Assembly (NCBI RefSeq): GCF_005938085.1
Contig: NZ_SMZK01000002.1
Location: 124,001-188,000 of the forward strand
DNA length: 64,000 nt
Source of the DNA: Haloterrigena sp. H1
GTDB taxonomy: Archaea > Halobacteriota > Halobacteria > Halobacteriales > Natrialbaceae
Direction: 5' to 3'
In this document: positions 8,001 to 17,420 of the stretch, one piece after another
Layout of the letters: the number at the start of each line of letters is the position of its first letter
Numbering within the stretch: position 1 is the stretch's first letter
The notes under the pieces: model-generated
What the model saw: only the letters and a program-made list of their open reading frames with translations
What the model was told of the DNA's origin: nothing
The model's database searches: none
Translations under genes and position numbers: made by a program

Positions 8001-8657
8001 TTAGCGAACGAGCGCGTCAAAGACTTGTTCCTCGACTTTCCGAAGGTGTTCACCCGCGGTTGTGGATGCGATCCCAACGCATTCAGCCACGTCCTTGTGA
8101 GTCGCCTCCCGGGGAGAGCGGTAATACCCAACTTTGACAGCCGCTTCGAGTACTTCTTGCTGACGCGTTGTTAACACTCTCAAAAGCTTATTCACGTCCG
8201 GGTCATAGCTTCCCGTTTCCATGACCTCGTACGTCAGCGGGAGTTCCTCATCGACGCGTCGAAGAGTCTTTTGAAATGCTGAATCGCTCCCTACGTAGGT
8301 AACTCGAACCGATCCATCAGAGTTGATCGTAATCGGCGTCTCGATGACGATGTCCGACTCGCGTTCGAACTCCAAGAATCGCCGCATCACGTCCGAGGGC
8401 TGGAACTGACTCACCGCCATCCACCGGTCCTCTCCGGAGACGAGATATTCCTCCACAAGAGAGGAGTCTCTCATGATCGCCTCATATCGGCTCGAATCGC
8501 CACTCCCCTCAGCAAACACCAGCACTGTATCATCGGCGAGCAGTTCAACGTGGTGAATCGCCTCTCGAGTGATCGCCGGTTCGTCTCGCAGCGCCGCCGC
8601 AGTTGGGTGAAACGCCTCACCTTCAGCAGGAGTTATTCTGACAGTGAGATATCGCAT
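8001..8657 (-). CDS. Bacterio-opsin-activator (Bat)-type HTH regulator
   Basis: 218 residues from the ATG at 8657; the open frame extends further upstream but that part is not protein-like. The C-terminal HTH_10 domain, LTTRQQEVLEAAVKVGYYRSPREATHKDVAECVGI and STTAGEHLRKVE, is the haloarchaeal Bat/TfeA-like signature. The N-terminal 150 residues are the usual bacterioopsin-regulator alpha/beta sensory portion. It diverges from the FAD monooxygenase with 84 bp between starts, so it is the probable regulator of that gene. Confidence 0.85.
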   Translation of the reverse strand: MRYLTVRITPAEGEAFHPTAAALRDEPAITREAIHHVELLADDTVLVFAEGSGDSSRYEAIMRDSSLVEEYLVSGEDRWMAVSQFQPSDVMRRFLEFERESDIVIETPITINSDGSVRVTYVGSDSAFQKTLRRVDEELPLTYEVMETGSYDPDVNKLLRVLTTRQQEVLEAAVKVGYYRSPREATHKDVAECVGIASTTAGEHLRKVEEQVFDALVR

Positions 8658-8741
8658 TGACCGAAGAATCAACCCTAATAACTTAAAAAGCCATGTTTGA
8701 CCGGCAGTTACGCTTCTACTTTCAAGGCCGTGCTGATAGCC

Positions 8742-9947
8742 ATGCAGCATCTCGGAGAGACAACAGAGATCGCGATCATCGGCGGCGGAATTTGCGGTCT
8801 CACGACTGCACTCGCGCTCGAGCAGCGGGGGCTGTCGCCGACGGTATACGAAGCAGCATCCGAATACCAACCGGTCGGTGCCGGCATTCTCCTCCAGACG
8901 AACGCGTTGCTGGTGTTCGACCGGCTCGGAATCGCAGACCAAATCCAGTCAACAGGAGTGCCACTCGACAGTGGTCGGATCCTCTCGACGAGTGGTCGAA
9001 CCCTGCAGCGACTCGATCTGGATGGCATTGAACGGGCTCACTTCGACTACGGCTATGTCGCAATCCACCGCGGCGACCTGCAGCGACTCCTCCTTGATGA
9101 ACTCGACTCACGAGTCAAAACAGACAAAGCCTGTGCAGAAATTGAAGACACGGACCCACCAACGGCCCGATTCGAAGATGGGACGCGTATCCACCCCGAT
9201 CTTCTCGTTGGTGCAGACGGCATCAAGTCGACTGTGCGTGACGTGATCGCTCCCGACACCGAGTTGCAGACGCTCGACGCCACCGTCTATCGTGCCACTG
9301 CAACCTGTGAGTTGCCAGAGCAACACCGCACTCGAGGAGTAGAAGTCTGGGGAAAGGGAACCTACACTGGCGGCGCTCCGATCGACTCCGATCGCTTCTA
9401 TTGGTTCGCTACAGCACCAAGTCCGAGTCCGTTCGAAACGGCGACTACTGGCCGACAGAGCATCACGGAACAGTTACGCGAATACTACAATAGCTTCCCG
9501 GAACCAGTTCCAACTGTCATCAATTCGTTCGCCCCTGACAAAGACCTAATCACGACTGGCCTCATGAGTGTGCCATCACTTGATCAGTGGTCACGCGGGT
9601 CAGTGGTTCTTGCCGGAGATGCCGCTCACGGAATGTTACCGTTCGCCGGCCAAGGTGCAGCACAGGCGATCGAGGACGCACTCGCGTTGGCCGCCGCACT
9701 CAGTAGGTATTCTGATTACACAACGGCACTAGAAACATATGAACGCAAGCGAAAGCACCGTGCCGAGCGGATCCGCTCGGAGTCACACTGGCTTGGAAAG
9801 TTCGCGACGATACAATCAGATCTTGGTTGCCGAGCGCGTAATCACGCAGTCAACCTTCTTCCAGACAGCATTTTCCGCCGATTTCGCCACCGGCGAACGA
9901 CTGGTACCTCACTCCCTGTAACGAAGGACGGGATCGACCTCCGCTGA
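8742..9947 (+). CDS. FAD-dependent aromatic-ring monooxygenase (PHBH fold)
   Basis: 401 residues from ATG 8742. The GxGxxG dinucleotide-binding motif IAIIGGGICGLTTALAL lies at the N-terminus, the DG motif LLVGADGIKSTVR near residue 158, and the GD motif VVLAGDAAHGMLPFAGQGAA near 289. These define group A flavoprotein hydroxylases, which use NAD(P)H and O2. The substrate is unknown. The divergent Bat-type regulator suggests inducible expression. An in-frame upstream start at 8697 would add 15 weakly conserved residues and overlap the promoter. Confidence 0.88.
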   Translation: MQHLGETTEIAIIGGGICGLTTALALEQRGLSPTVYEAASEYQPVGAGILLQTNALLVFDRLGIADQIQSTGVPLDSGRILSTSGRTLQRLDLDGIERAHFDYGYVAIHRGDLQRLLLDELDSRVKTDKACAEIEDTDPPTARFEDGTRIHPDLLVGADGIKSTVRDVIAPDTELQTLDATVYRATATCELPEQHRTRGVEVWGKGTYTGGAPIDSDRFYWFATAPSPSPFETATTGRQSITEQLREYYNSFPEPVPTVINSFAPDKDLITTGLMSVPSLDQWSRGSVVLAGDAAHGMLPFAGQGAAQAIEDALALAAALSRYSDYTTALETYERKRKHRAERIRSESHWLGKFATIQSDLGCRARNHAVNLLPDSIFRRFRHRRTTGTSLPVTKDGIDLR

Positions 9948-10130
9948 AATCAACTCTGGCATTTTACCAGACTACTGGGCTGATACCGTCGAATTCGATG
10001 AGACGGGTGTGCGGAAGTAACTCATGAAGAGCTACGCTGCCGGGCGGTTCATTCTGTTATATATTAGACGTATTTCTGAGTAGTGTGGCGACACACTAGG
10101 TTTTTCAGGACCAGTCTCATAGTGATAGAT

Positions 10131-10382
10131 ATGAGCAGTGAACGGATCGACGCCGAAAGCAAGGTGTCAGGAAATCAAGCGAACATCCCGGCACAAATTC
10201 GGCGTGAACTCGGTATTGACGACGGTGACCAGCTCCGGTGGCATATCGAAGATGATGGGAGCGTTCGCATCCAAGTCATCCAACAGCAAACAGGCACGTT
10301 CGCTGAATTCGATGGCTACGAGGGCGAGACGGATACCAACGTCACGACCGATCATGACGCTTGGGGCGTCGATGTGAAATAA
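10131..10382 (+). CDS. AbrB/MazE-like antitoxin (VapB)
   Basis: 83 residues. The N-terminal swapped-hairpin sequence SKVSGNQANIPAQIRRELGI... DGDQLRWHI is typical of SpoVT/AbrB antitoxins. The acidic tail would bind the toxin. ATG 10131 follows a TATA-like stretch (ttatatatta at about 10056). The PIN toxin starts directly after the stop codon. Confidence 0.8.
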   Translation: MSSERIDAESKVSGNQANIPAQIRRELGIDDGDQLRWHIEDDGSVRIQVIQQQTGTFAEFDGYEGETDTNVTTDHDAWGVDVK

Positions 10383-10817
10383 ATGCCACGCGCGCTCATC
10401 GATACAACGGTCCTCTTCGCAGCAACATACAGACGAGACAGTTCCCACGAAGCCGCGCTCCCGATACTCCATGGCATCGACGATGGGTCCCTTCCAGAGG
10501 CAGTGGTCCTCGACTACGTCCTTGCAGAAACGCTCAACGGCCTTGTTACCCACGCCGGCCACGACGCAGCTGTCGACCTCCTCGACCGTATTGAGGAAAA
10601 CGCTCGCTTCCATATCGACTCGCTCACTGCCGACGCCCTTGCAACGGGAAAAGCACTATTCCGACAGCACGAACCACTGTCCTTCGTCGATAGCTGCATT
10701 ATTGCGTATATGCAGACCGAGGGGCTCGGTTATCTGTATGCATTCGACGATGACTTCGATGCAGCAGAGGATGTCTATCGACTTGACACAGCTACGAACC
10801 CCTACGATCCTGACTGA
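10383..10817 (+). CDS. PIN-domain ribonuclease toxin (VapC)
   Basis: 144 residues with PIN acidic residues in order: ALIDTTVLFAA (first Asp, residue 6), VVLDYVLAETLNGL (Glu near 50), LSFVDSCIIAY (Asp near 103) and YAFDDDFDAAEDV (Asp near 120). It forms an operon with the AbrB-type antitoxin with no gap. Expected role is RNA cleavage when the antitoxin is degraded. Confidence 0.85.
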   Translation: MPRALIDTTVLFAATYRRDSSHEAALPILHGIDDGSLPEAVVLDYVLAETLNGLVTHAGHDAAVDLLDRIEENARFHIDSLTADALATGKALFRQHEPLSFVDSCIIAYMQTEGLGYLYAFDDDFDAAEDVYRLDTATNPYDPD

Positions 10818-10997
10818 CGCCAACAGGCGGTGGTGAATTGCTACCAGTCACTGTCTTCAGAAAAACAAGACGCCGGTGCCCACTAACTAATAACTCTCCA
10901 ACTGCTCGAGTCTGGCGTATTTTTGAGACCCTCTGAGGGGCGGAGGTCTTCTCGAGTTCAGTTCGATTCGACTCGACTCGAGAAGCAGTAATCGAAT

Positions 10998-11933
10998 ATG
11001 GCTACGAGCAACAGCTCCCGGGAAACGTTCGACGATTCGGACACCCGACACGATGAGATGCACAGTACGATCGAAGCATGGATCCGAGACCTCGTCGACG
11101 AAGTCGATGACGCCGTCTCGAGCGAGCAATTCACAGAGTGGTTAGACGTTCAGAGTTGGTTCCACGACTACTCGCACCGAAACACGCTGTTGATCAAACT
11201 CCAGTGTCCGCAGGCAACACGTGTTGCTGGCTACCGAACGTGGCAAAACGAGTTCGACCGACATGTGAAAGAAGGGGAGACAGCGATCTGGATCTGGGCA
11301 CCCATCATTGCAAAGCAGTGCCCTGACTGTGGGAACTCCCCGTCGTACCACGAGCGCAGTGACTGTGAGTACAACAAGACATCGCCAGACAGTTGGGAGA
11401 AAGGACTCGTGGGCTTTCGACCAGCGCCCGTCTTCGATATCTCTCAGACTGACGGTGAACCACTGCCCGACCTCAAGACCGAAGCAAAGGGACAGGCTGA
11501 TGAGTTGGTTCCCGCACTCCTCGAGGCAGCAGACACACTTGAGGTAGACGTAGAGGTCGTGCCACCCCAGGGCTGGTCGCATGGGAACGCCAAGGGCGTC
11601 TGCCAGTATCGGCCAGCGAAACGGCCACGCGTCGCCGTCCGAGATCGCGAGAACAATGCTGACCTCGCCGTCACGCTCGTTCATGAGTACGCCCATGCGC
11701 TGTTACACAGCGGCGTCGACGACGAGGCTGAGCGATCGAAACGTGAGCTCGAGGCCGAAGCGGTCGGTTACATCGTTGGACGGCACTTCGAGTTGGATAC
11801 CAGTGGGTCAGCGTTCTACCTCGCCGCGTGGCACGGTGACGAGCCCGAAACGATCCTCGACCGGCTTGAGCGGATCAGTTCGACCGCCCAGGAGATCATC
11901 GACATCGTCAGTGAAGAGGTCGACGATGAGTGA
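10998..11933 (+). CDS. ArdC-like antirestriction protein with zinc-ribbon insert and HExxH peptidase-like domain
   Basis: 311 residues. The N-terminal ArdC ssDNA-binding domain shows WLDVQSWFHDYSHRNTLLI, VAGYRTWQNEF and VKEGETAIWIWAPI (about residues 45-105). A cysteine-rich insert CPDCGNSPSYHERSDC follows near 109-124. The C-terminal part carries LAVTLVHEYAHALLH near 225, a HExxH zinc-metallopeptidase motif in IrrE-like context. ArdC proteins protect incoming plasmid DNA from restriction, so this suits a conjugative or plasmid setting. The next small ORF overlaps its stop. Confidence 0.75.
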   Translation: MATSNSSRETFDDSDTRHDEMHSTIEAWIRDLVDEVDDAVSSEQFTEWLDVQSWFHDYSHRNTLLIKLQCPQATRVAGYRTWQNEFDRHVKEGETAIWIWAPIIAKQCPDCGNSPSYHERSDCEYNKTSPDSWEKGLVGFRPAPVFDISQTDGEPLPDLKTEAKGQADELVPALLEAADTLEVDVEVVPPQGWSHGNAKGVCQYRPAKRPRVAVRDRENNADLAVTLVHEYAHALLHSGVDDEAERSKRELEAEAVGYIVGRHFELDTSGSAFYLAAWHGDEPETILDRLERISSTAQEIIDIVSEEVDDE

Positions 11934-12111
11934 TCGACCGCTTCTGCTCGAGATCATCACTGCACTCGAGGAACAGGGCCTCGATCGAGACGAGTACCAA
12001 CTACAGAGGATGATCGACGCCGAAGCACTTGAGCGGCTTATAACTCGACGGGCCCACAGACTGATACTAATCTCGAGATTCGATACTCGGTTGGTGAGTT
12101 CTGTGTGGTAG
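11926..12111 (+). CDS. Small protein resembling the HalOD1 output domain, possibly truncated
   Basis: 61 residues overlapping the end of the ArdC-like gene by eight bases. LEIITALEEQGLDRDEYQLQRMIDAEALERL resembles the start of the haloarchaeal HalOD1 output domain, which has a DxxAL core. The last 20 residues (RFDTRLVSSVW) look out of frame or eroded. Overlap suggests cotranscription. Confidence 0.4.
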   Translation: MSDRPLLLEIITALEEQGLDRDEYQLQRMIDAEALERLITRRAHRLILISRFDTRLVSSVW

Positions 12112-12137
12112 TGACACCATCTGATGAGGTCACAGTC

Positions 12138-12691
12138 AAGGTTTCGTAGAATGGGATGCTAAAACAAGGCCGTCATAGATTATCTGATCTGTTGAGCTGG
12201 TAATCGCAATAAATGATAAGTACAGGAGAAGCAGGTAACGGCCACGACTACTTAGCTGCTATTGCCCTTTGTGCCTGTAATCCACGAATAATTGCTCCGA
12301 TTCCAATGATGGCGGTAAGTCCTCTAATGAGAAGACTTGATTCGCCGAGGATAAGTACTGCAACAAGAGCGAGGAGCATCACTCCGAATCCAATCATCAC
12401 ATAGCCGTACATCAATGGACGTAACATTATGAGTGAAATCCCAAAACATACGATTAGTCCGACTACAGGGATTAGAAGACCTATATCGTAGAAGGAATAC
12501 CCGACAGTAACCGCTGTCAGAACAAAGAACATAATTCCACCATACAGATATTTCCACTTGTCTTTCATAATAACACTGGAGTAGAAGGCTCACATATTCT
12601 TTCTGGTGTTCCGTTCGCAGATCCATTTGTCGGCCGATTCATCGAGAAGTGGAGGTGATTAACCTCATGAGAAGTAGTTTGTGACACACTC
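12138..12691. repeat. Cassette-like element B with a membrane-protein gene
   Basis: Left terminus AAGGTTTCGTAGAATGGG resembles element A. A GATAAGTACAGG box at 12214-12225 lies beside the 3' end of the enclosed gene (12248-12568, minus). The right terminus, read inward, GAGTGTGTCACAAACTAC, matches element A over the first 60-70 bases, including shared subterminal text GAATCGGCCGACAAATGG versus GAATTGGCCGATAAGTGG. Confidence 0.5.
12248..12568 (-). CDS. Small four-helix membrane protein
   Basis: 106 residues with four hydrophobic segments (about 10-28, 32-50, 56-73, 78-98) and a basic tail. I recognise no family. It lies inside cassette-like element B with its 3' end toward the TAAGTACAGG box. 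Confidence 0.6.
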   Translation of the reverse strand: MKDKWKYLYGGIMFFVLTAVTVGYSFYDIGLLIPVVGLIVCFGISLIMLRPLMYGYVMIGFGVMLLALVAVLILGESSLLIRGLTAIIGIGAIIRGLQAQRAIAAK

Positions 12692-12765
12692 TATCAAAAC
12701 TACTAGTCATGTGATGACTTCACTGAACGGGAAGATTTAGGACTCAGTGCTTCGTTCTGATCGAC

Positions 12766-15024
12766 ATGTCTCTCCTCTTCGAGAGTGCGATCGGCAAGTT
12801 CGACCTCTCGAGTGCTGCCCTCCATTCACCGGCAGACGAGACGTTCGAACCGGTGCGAGATGACCCCATTCCAATCGATGGGATCGTTGAATATGCGAGC
12901 TACCACGACCAACTCGCACACCCCGAGAGAGACGACTGGATCGTAATTCCGCTCCATTCACGCAATAGCGCAGCACTCTCAGGCGAGTATCTCGCCTTCA
13001 CAGAACACGCACTCCATGGCGATGTTTTCATCTACGATGATGGCGACGACTATGCTTCGGTCGATCAAGACACGTTTGCCGTCTCATCGCTAGCCAACCG
13101 GGTACGCTTCTGGCACTCCGATTACGCGCCTGACGATCCGCCGTCGTACTTCGACTCACCCATTGCAGAGCGGGAACCACCGCGAAATCCGCTTTCTGAC
13201 GACAACGACACGGACTCCTTCTTTGACGAACTCGAGTCGTTTGTCCAAGCGGAGATGGATGCACAACGTGATGAAAACCGAGCGAAAGCAGCCGCGTCGA
13301 CGCCCGAAGCACTCCGTGCCGAGGAGTTCGGTTCGATTCCATCGCTTGCATCCCTTGGCCACCCAGAAGATGGTGTCTATCGATTCAGAATCGATGGCGG
13401 GCAAGTAGATCGGCAGCATGGCACGCATCGAGTCGTCCAGAGTGAATTCCGGATCTTCGAAGGAAACGAAGTACTCCTCCACCCACCAAACAAAGAGCAC
13501 CCACCAGACGCGTTCCCGATTCCAGCGACAGTCGATGCGATCGAGGGACTAACCGTCAGTCTCGCTATCGACTGGTATACGATCGAGAACCGGTCGGCTG
13601 TCGGTGCGTTCCTCCGCCAGAAGCGACGGGATTTTGCACTCACCCAACTGTTGAATCCCGTTCCGTACGAGCGCGAACTTGCTGCGATTGGGCGCGTTCG
13701 CGAGCGTGATGATCAACGTGCGCTCTTGACAGGCGACACAGCAGTCACCTTCGGGGACACGGCTGGTGTCAAGAGTAGTCAGCAAGACGTCGAACTGAAT
13801 CAAGAACAGGAGCTTGCAGTGTCCTGTGCTCTCCTTGCTGATCACCTCTTCTGCATCCATGGGCCACCAGGCACAGGCAAGACGCGAACGCTCGTCGAAG
13901 TCGTCAGGCGCTCAGTCGAAGCTGGAGATAACGTCCTCGTCTGTGCCGATTCAAACCAAGCAGTCGACAATCTCGTTGCTGGCTCGAGCACAACGACTGA
14001 GACTGACGACCGATCACTGCACGCCCATGCACAACACGGTGCTGGCGAGTTCGTACTCCGACGCGTGAACGCCAGCAGATCATCGAACGAAGTCGTCAGC
14101 ACCCAGTATGCCACCTGTGACGGACTAGCCGATGTCGTCGCAGCGACGAACAGCAGTGCAGCGACCCTCGAGCGAGAGTTCGATGTGCTCGTCCTCGACG
14201 AGGCGACACAGGCGACATGCACCGCCTCGTGTATTCCGCTTGCGCGAGCGGACAAAGTGATTCTCGCAGGCGATCACAAGCAATTGCCGCCATTCAGTGC
14301 AACCGAAGAACCACCGGAGTCTGCAGCCGGCCTCTCCCTGTTCGAACACCTCTACGCTGACGGCGGTATTTACGAGGGTGTCGGTATCCAGCTCCGAACG
14401 CAGTACCGGATGCATCGCGACATCTCCTGGTTTCCCAACAGCCGCTTCTACGACCGGGCCCTGCGGCAAGGGCGTGACGTTACCGCACTCGAGGAGCAGC
14501 CGGCGTTCGTCGGCTACGATATCGGTGGAAGCGAGACGACGATCGACCACTCCAAGCGCAACGACGCAGAGGTGCGACTCGTTGCCCATATCGTCGGTGA
14601 ACTGCTCGCCGATGCAGCTCTCAGCCCATCCGAAATCGGCGTCATTACGCCATACACGGCTCAGGCTAACGCGATTCGAAAGAAGCTAGCGAGACATCTT
14701 GATTCTGGACGGGACATCACGGTCAACACGATCGATTCCTTCCAAGGAAGCGAAAAGGTCGCAATCGTGATTTCGTTGGTTCGGAGTAACACAACGGGCG
14801 AAACAGGCTTCCTCGGGCGTCCCATTGACGGCCCTCGGCGATTGAACGTCGCGATGACTCGCGCCCAACGGTTCTGTGCGATCATCGGTGACTGGTATAC
14901 GTTACGCTCATCCGCAGACGGCACTGACGAAGACACTGGCCTGTACGACGACCTCTACTCATTCCTCGAGAACACCGGAAGACTACGTCAGGTCGAACCG
15001 GAATTCATTCCAGTTCCCAAGTAA
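12766..15024 (+). CDS. Superfamily 1 helicase, Dna2/Upf1-like
   Basis: 752 residues. A large N-terminal region of unknown fold precedes the helicase core. The core has Walker A GPPGTGKTRT near residue 365, DEATQ Walker B, GDHKQLPPF motif III, QYRMH motif IV, VNTIDSFQGSEKVAIVISLVRS motif V and LNVAMTRAQRFCAIIGD motif VI. This is the Dna2/Upf1/IGHMBP2 subgroup (5'-3' helicases). No nuclease domain is apparent. It is followed after 41 bp by the GHKL ATPase gene, probably in one transcript. Confidence 0.88.
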   Translation: MSLLFESAIGKFDLSSAALHSPADETFEPVRDDPIPIDGIVEYASYHDQLAHPERDDWIVIPLHSRNSAALSGEYLAFTEHALHGDVFIYDDGDDYASVDQDTFAVSSLANRVRFWHSDYAPDDPPSYFDSPIAEREPPRNPLSDDNDTDSFFDELESFVQAEMDAQRDENRAKAAASTPEALRAEEFGSIPSLASLGHPEDGVYRFRIDGGQVDRQHGTHRVVQSEFRIFEGNEVLLHPPNKEHPPDAFPIPATVDAIEGLTVSLAIDWYTIENRSAVGAFLRQKRRDFALTQLLNPVPYERELAAIGRVRERDDQRALLTGDTAVTFGDTAGVKSSQQDVELNQEQELAVSCALLADHLFCIHGPPGTGKTRTLVEVVRRSVEAGDNVLVCADSNQAVDNLVAGSSTTTETDDRSLHAHAQHGAGEFVLRRVNASRSSNEVVSTQYATCDGLADVVAATNSSAATLEREFDVLVLDEATQATCTASCIPLARADKVILAGDHKQLPPFSATEEPPESAAGLSLFEHLYADGGIYEGVGIQLRTQYRMHRDISWFPNSRFYDRALRQGRDVTALEEQPAFVGYDIGGSETTIDHSKRNDAEVRLVAHIVGELLADAALSPSEIGVITPYTAQANAIRKKLARHLDSGRDITVNTIDSFQGSEKVAIVISLVRSNTTGETGFLGRPIDGPRRLNVAMTRAQRFCAIIGDWYTLRSSADGTDEDTGLYDDLYSFLENTGRLRQVEPEFIPVPK

Positions 15025-15065
15025 CCGCTCGGTGCGGTTTCTGTGGTGCCACAGGGGTGGACACC

Positions 15066-16793
15066 ATGACAGAGCATCCGACGTTATCGGAGTTCGCAAC
15101 GAACGAAGCGACTGACTCGAGGCCGGCCAGTCATCAATCGACTGAGGAGACCGTGACGATGACCGCTGACGAGCGGGTTGCAACGTATCTCATCGAAGAT
15201 CAGATGGCGGATCTCACAGACGCGATCCGCGAAGCGGTCCAAAACGGCATCGACAGTCCTGGATCAACTCGGGTTCTGGTCAGCATCTCACCTGAGCGGT
15301 CGCTCATCCTCGATGACGGCACTGGTGTTGACCTCGAGTCGACCGAGGGACGACGCAACCTTTCGGTGCTGGGTGCGGGAAGCAAGCAACGAGCTGATGA
15401 CGAGACGATCGGAGAGTGGGGCATCGGCAAGGGTGCGATCATCGCAAAGGGAGCCGTTCGCATCTGGAGTCACGACACCGCATTGTGTTTCGACTACCGA
15501 GATCAACGCGACTCTGGGCCGTGGGCAGACGTCAGCGGGCGCAATGGCCAACTCGTGGACGCTGAGCATCATCTCGAGGGGATGCTCGTCGAGATCGATC
15601 ACTACGAAGACGAGGTTCCCGATTCAGATAGCTACCGCTGGCGGCGCTACGTTCGTGATCTTCGCAAACGGTTCGCGTACGTGCAGTCACGAACCGGCGT
15701 CTCGGTCGTGATCAACGGCGAATCGGTCGACAAGGGCGATCCACTCGAGGCAGTGGCTAACTCGCCACATCCGTCACTCACGCGCGAAACTGAGGATGCG
15801 ATCCTCGCACTCGAGTACACGCCCCACGAAGGGCTCGACATCTACAGCAATGGGCTGTACGTGACAACGAAGCGCGAGTACGGACTCGGCGGGGTCGTCG
15901 TCTCGAAGGGGAACTTGACGCTGAACTTTGCGCGCAACGATATCCAGTCCGGCTGTGACCGCTGGCAGCGAATCGACCATGCACTCGAGCAGGCACGTGA
16001 CGATCTATATGCCGAGGTCTCGGACGATCGGCTGACTGCTGAGAGTCGGGAGGTAATGATCGAGGCGATGGCGTCCGAGTCATCGGACGAGCAGTGGGCC
16101 GAGCGCAAGCTGTTCCAGCTGGCAACCGAGTCCCGTATCAGCCTTGACGAGATCCAGACGGCCCCAAAGATTGGATGGGGTGACGGAGCCCAGAAAGGCG
16201 CAGACAAACTCGTCGAACGCGGCTACGTCGTCCTCGATACGAGCGATGCAGCAACACAGCGGCTTCGCGACCTCGCCATCGATGAGGATACATCGATAGC
16301 GGTACCGGAGACGTTCGATGTTGGCGAACAAGCAGAGTCAGAAGGTGTGTGGACAGGCTATCATCGCATCGAGGACGAATCGCAGTTGAACGCTGATCAG
16401 CGACGGTATCTCCGCTTCGCTCGAGTGCTCGCAAAGGAGCTTGGGATTGAACGAGACGTGTACTACGGTGAGGCAAGTGCCGATGCCTGGACCGACGGCA
16501 GGACGTACATCGTGATCACCGACTCAGCCGTGACGAGCAGGCAGCGTGCCGTCTGGATGCACGACCTGTATCTCGTGATGTTACACGAGGCAGCCCACGA
16601 AACCTCGAGTCGTGAGCGACCCTCGCACGGGCATCACTTCGAGAGTGCATTCCGATCGCTCGTGGAGGATCCGGGTAATCGAAGTTCGTTTGCGAAGCTT
16701 GTCCAGCAGGTCGTCGACGAGGGTTTCGTGTCCGTGTTCGACGAGTATGAGGTAGATATCCAGCAGAGCGAAGCCGTCGCTTCTGGCTGGTAG
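15066..16793 (+). CDS. GHKL-type ATPase fused to a C-terminal HExxH motif domain
   Basis: 575 residues from ATG 15066, which has a GGGGTGG ribosome binding site six bases upstream; a GTG at 15057 is less likely. The N-terminal Bergerat fold is clear: N-box DLTDAIREAVQNGID near 48-62, DDGTGVDL near 82, and GEWGIGKGAIIAKGA near 116-130, as in Hsp90/MutL/MORC ATPases. The C-terminus has VMLHEAAHETSS near 507 (HExxH, followed by a His-rich stretch). The combination resembles no named protein I know. Clustering with an SF1 helicase and an ArdC-like HExxH protein suggests DNA or protein quality control, or plasmid defence. Confidence 0.75.
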   Translation: MTEHPTLSEFATNEATDSRPASHQSTEETVTMTADERVATYLIEDQMADLTDAIREAVQNGIDSPGSTRVLVSISPERSLILDDGTGVDLESTEGRRNLSVLGAGSKQRADDETIGEWGIGKGAIIAKGAVRIWSHDTALCFDYRDQRDSGPWADVSGRNGQLVDAEHHLEGMLVEIDHYEDEVPDSDSYRWRRYVRDLRKRFAYVQSRTGVSVVINGESVDKGDPLEAVANSPHPSLTRETEDAILALEYTPHEGLDIYSNGLYVTTKREYGLGGVVVSKGNLTLNFARNDIQSGCDRWQRIDHALEQARDDLYAEVSDDRLTAESREVMIEAMASESSDEQWAERKLFQLATESRISLDEIQTAPKIGWGDGAQKGADKLVERGYVVLDTSDAATQRLRDLAIDEDTSIAVPETFDVGEQAESEGVWTGYHRIEDESQLNADQRRYLRFARVLAKELGIERDVYYGEASADAWTDGRTYIVITDSAVTSRQRAVWMHDLYLVMLHEAAHETSSRERPSHGHHFESAFRSLVEDPGNRSSFAKLVQQVVDEGFVSVFDEYEVDIQQSEAVASGW

Positions 16794-16940
16794 AGTAACA
16801 GAGTTAGAAGATAGAGTCGCTTTTACTCACTCATTAAGTATACGTTCGAATTACATTCAGTAGAAAATGAAATACAAGACTAACAACTTTATGTTGGATC
16901 TGAAACGATAGGTGATTGGGGAGGGCGATTCCCGTGGTGT

Positions 16941-16957
16941 CGGTCCCGGCGGGACCG
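16941..16957. terminator. Strong hairpin in the intergenic region
   Basis: CGGTCCC-GGC-GGGACCG is a perfect 7-bp stem with a 3-base loop between two convergent genes (ends at 16793 and 17065). The remainder of 16794-17064 shows no gene. Confidence 0.45.
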
Positions 16958-17064
16958 GGATATTTCGCTACCAGCACCACTCGAAATGACCGTTCCCTCT
17001 CCTTGACGTACTCCCGATGTGATAGAACACGCCATATTTGTACTCCGAATAGAACCAGCAGTCG

Positions 17065-17337
17065 CTAACACTGTTCTTCCGGCGATGTGATCCGAAGTTC
17101 GTCTTCAACTTCGTAGAAGTAGCCCCGCTCGAGGAGCCGCGTCAGTGCGTACTCGACGTCCCGTTGCTCGAGTGCTAACTCTGCATCGGCGGCCAGAATG
17201 TCAGTGGCATCGTCATAATTGATCAGCGGAACACTGTCTTCGCCAGCATCTGGCCGACATGCCTGCGTACACAGCCGGTCGTAGCACTCGAGAATCCACT
17301 CCGGAAGTGGTGGCCGTGGATCTGTGACGCGAGCCAT
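17065..17337 (-). CDS. Conserved haloarchaeal hypothetical protein
   Basis: 90 residues starting MARVTDPRPPLPEWILECYD. A C-terminal segment AEYAL-like (RDVEYALTRLLERGYFYEV) suggests a small winged-helix fold. I have seen similar small proteins on haloarchaeal plasmids but no function is known. It lies upstream of, and on the same strand as, nothing obvious; module 2 lies 83 bp to its 5' side. Confidence 0.6.
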   Translation of the reverse strand: MARVTDPRPPLPEWILECYDRLCTQACRPDAGEDSVPLINYDDATDILAADAELALEQRDVEYALTRLLERGYFYEVEDELRITSPEEQC

Positions 17338-17420
17338 TGCAGTTCTGTATGGTGGTTTCGACAGTCATCCGCTTAACAGTACCCGTTGAATACGGGTTTT
17401 GCTCGCAATCGAGTGAGATT

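Noticed and set aside
8001..8942. Longer version of the Bat-type regulator (313 codons)
   Set aside because: The extra N-terminus overlaps the FAD monooxygenase gene on the other strand and is not protein-like; the ATG at 8657 gives the usual length.
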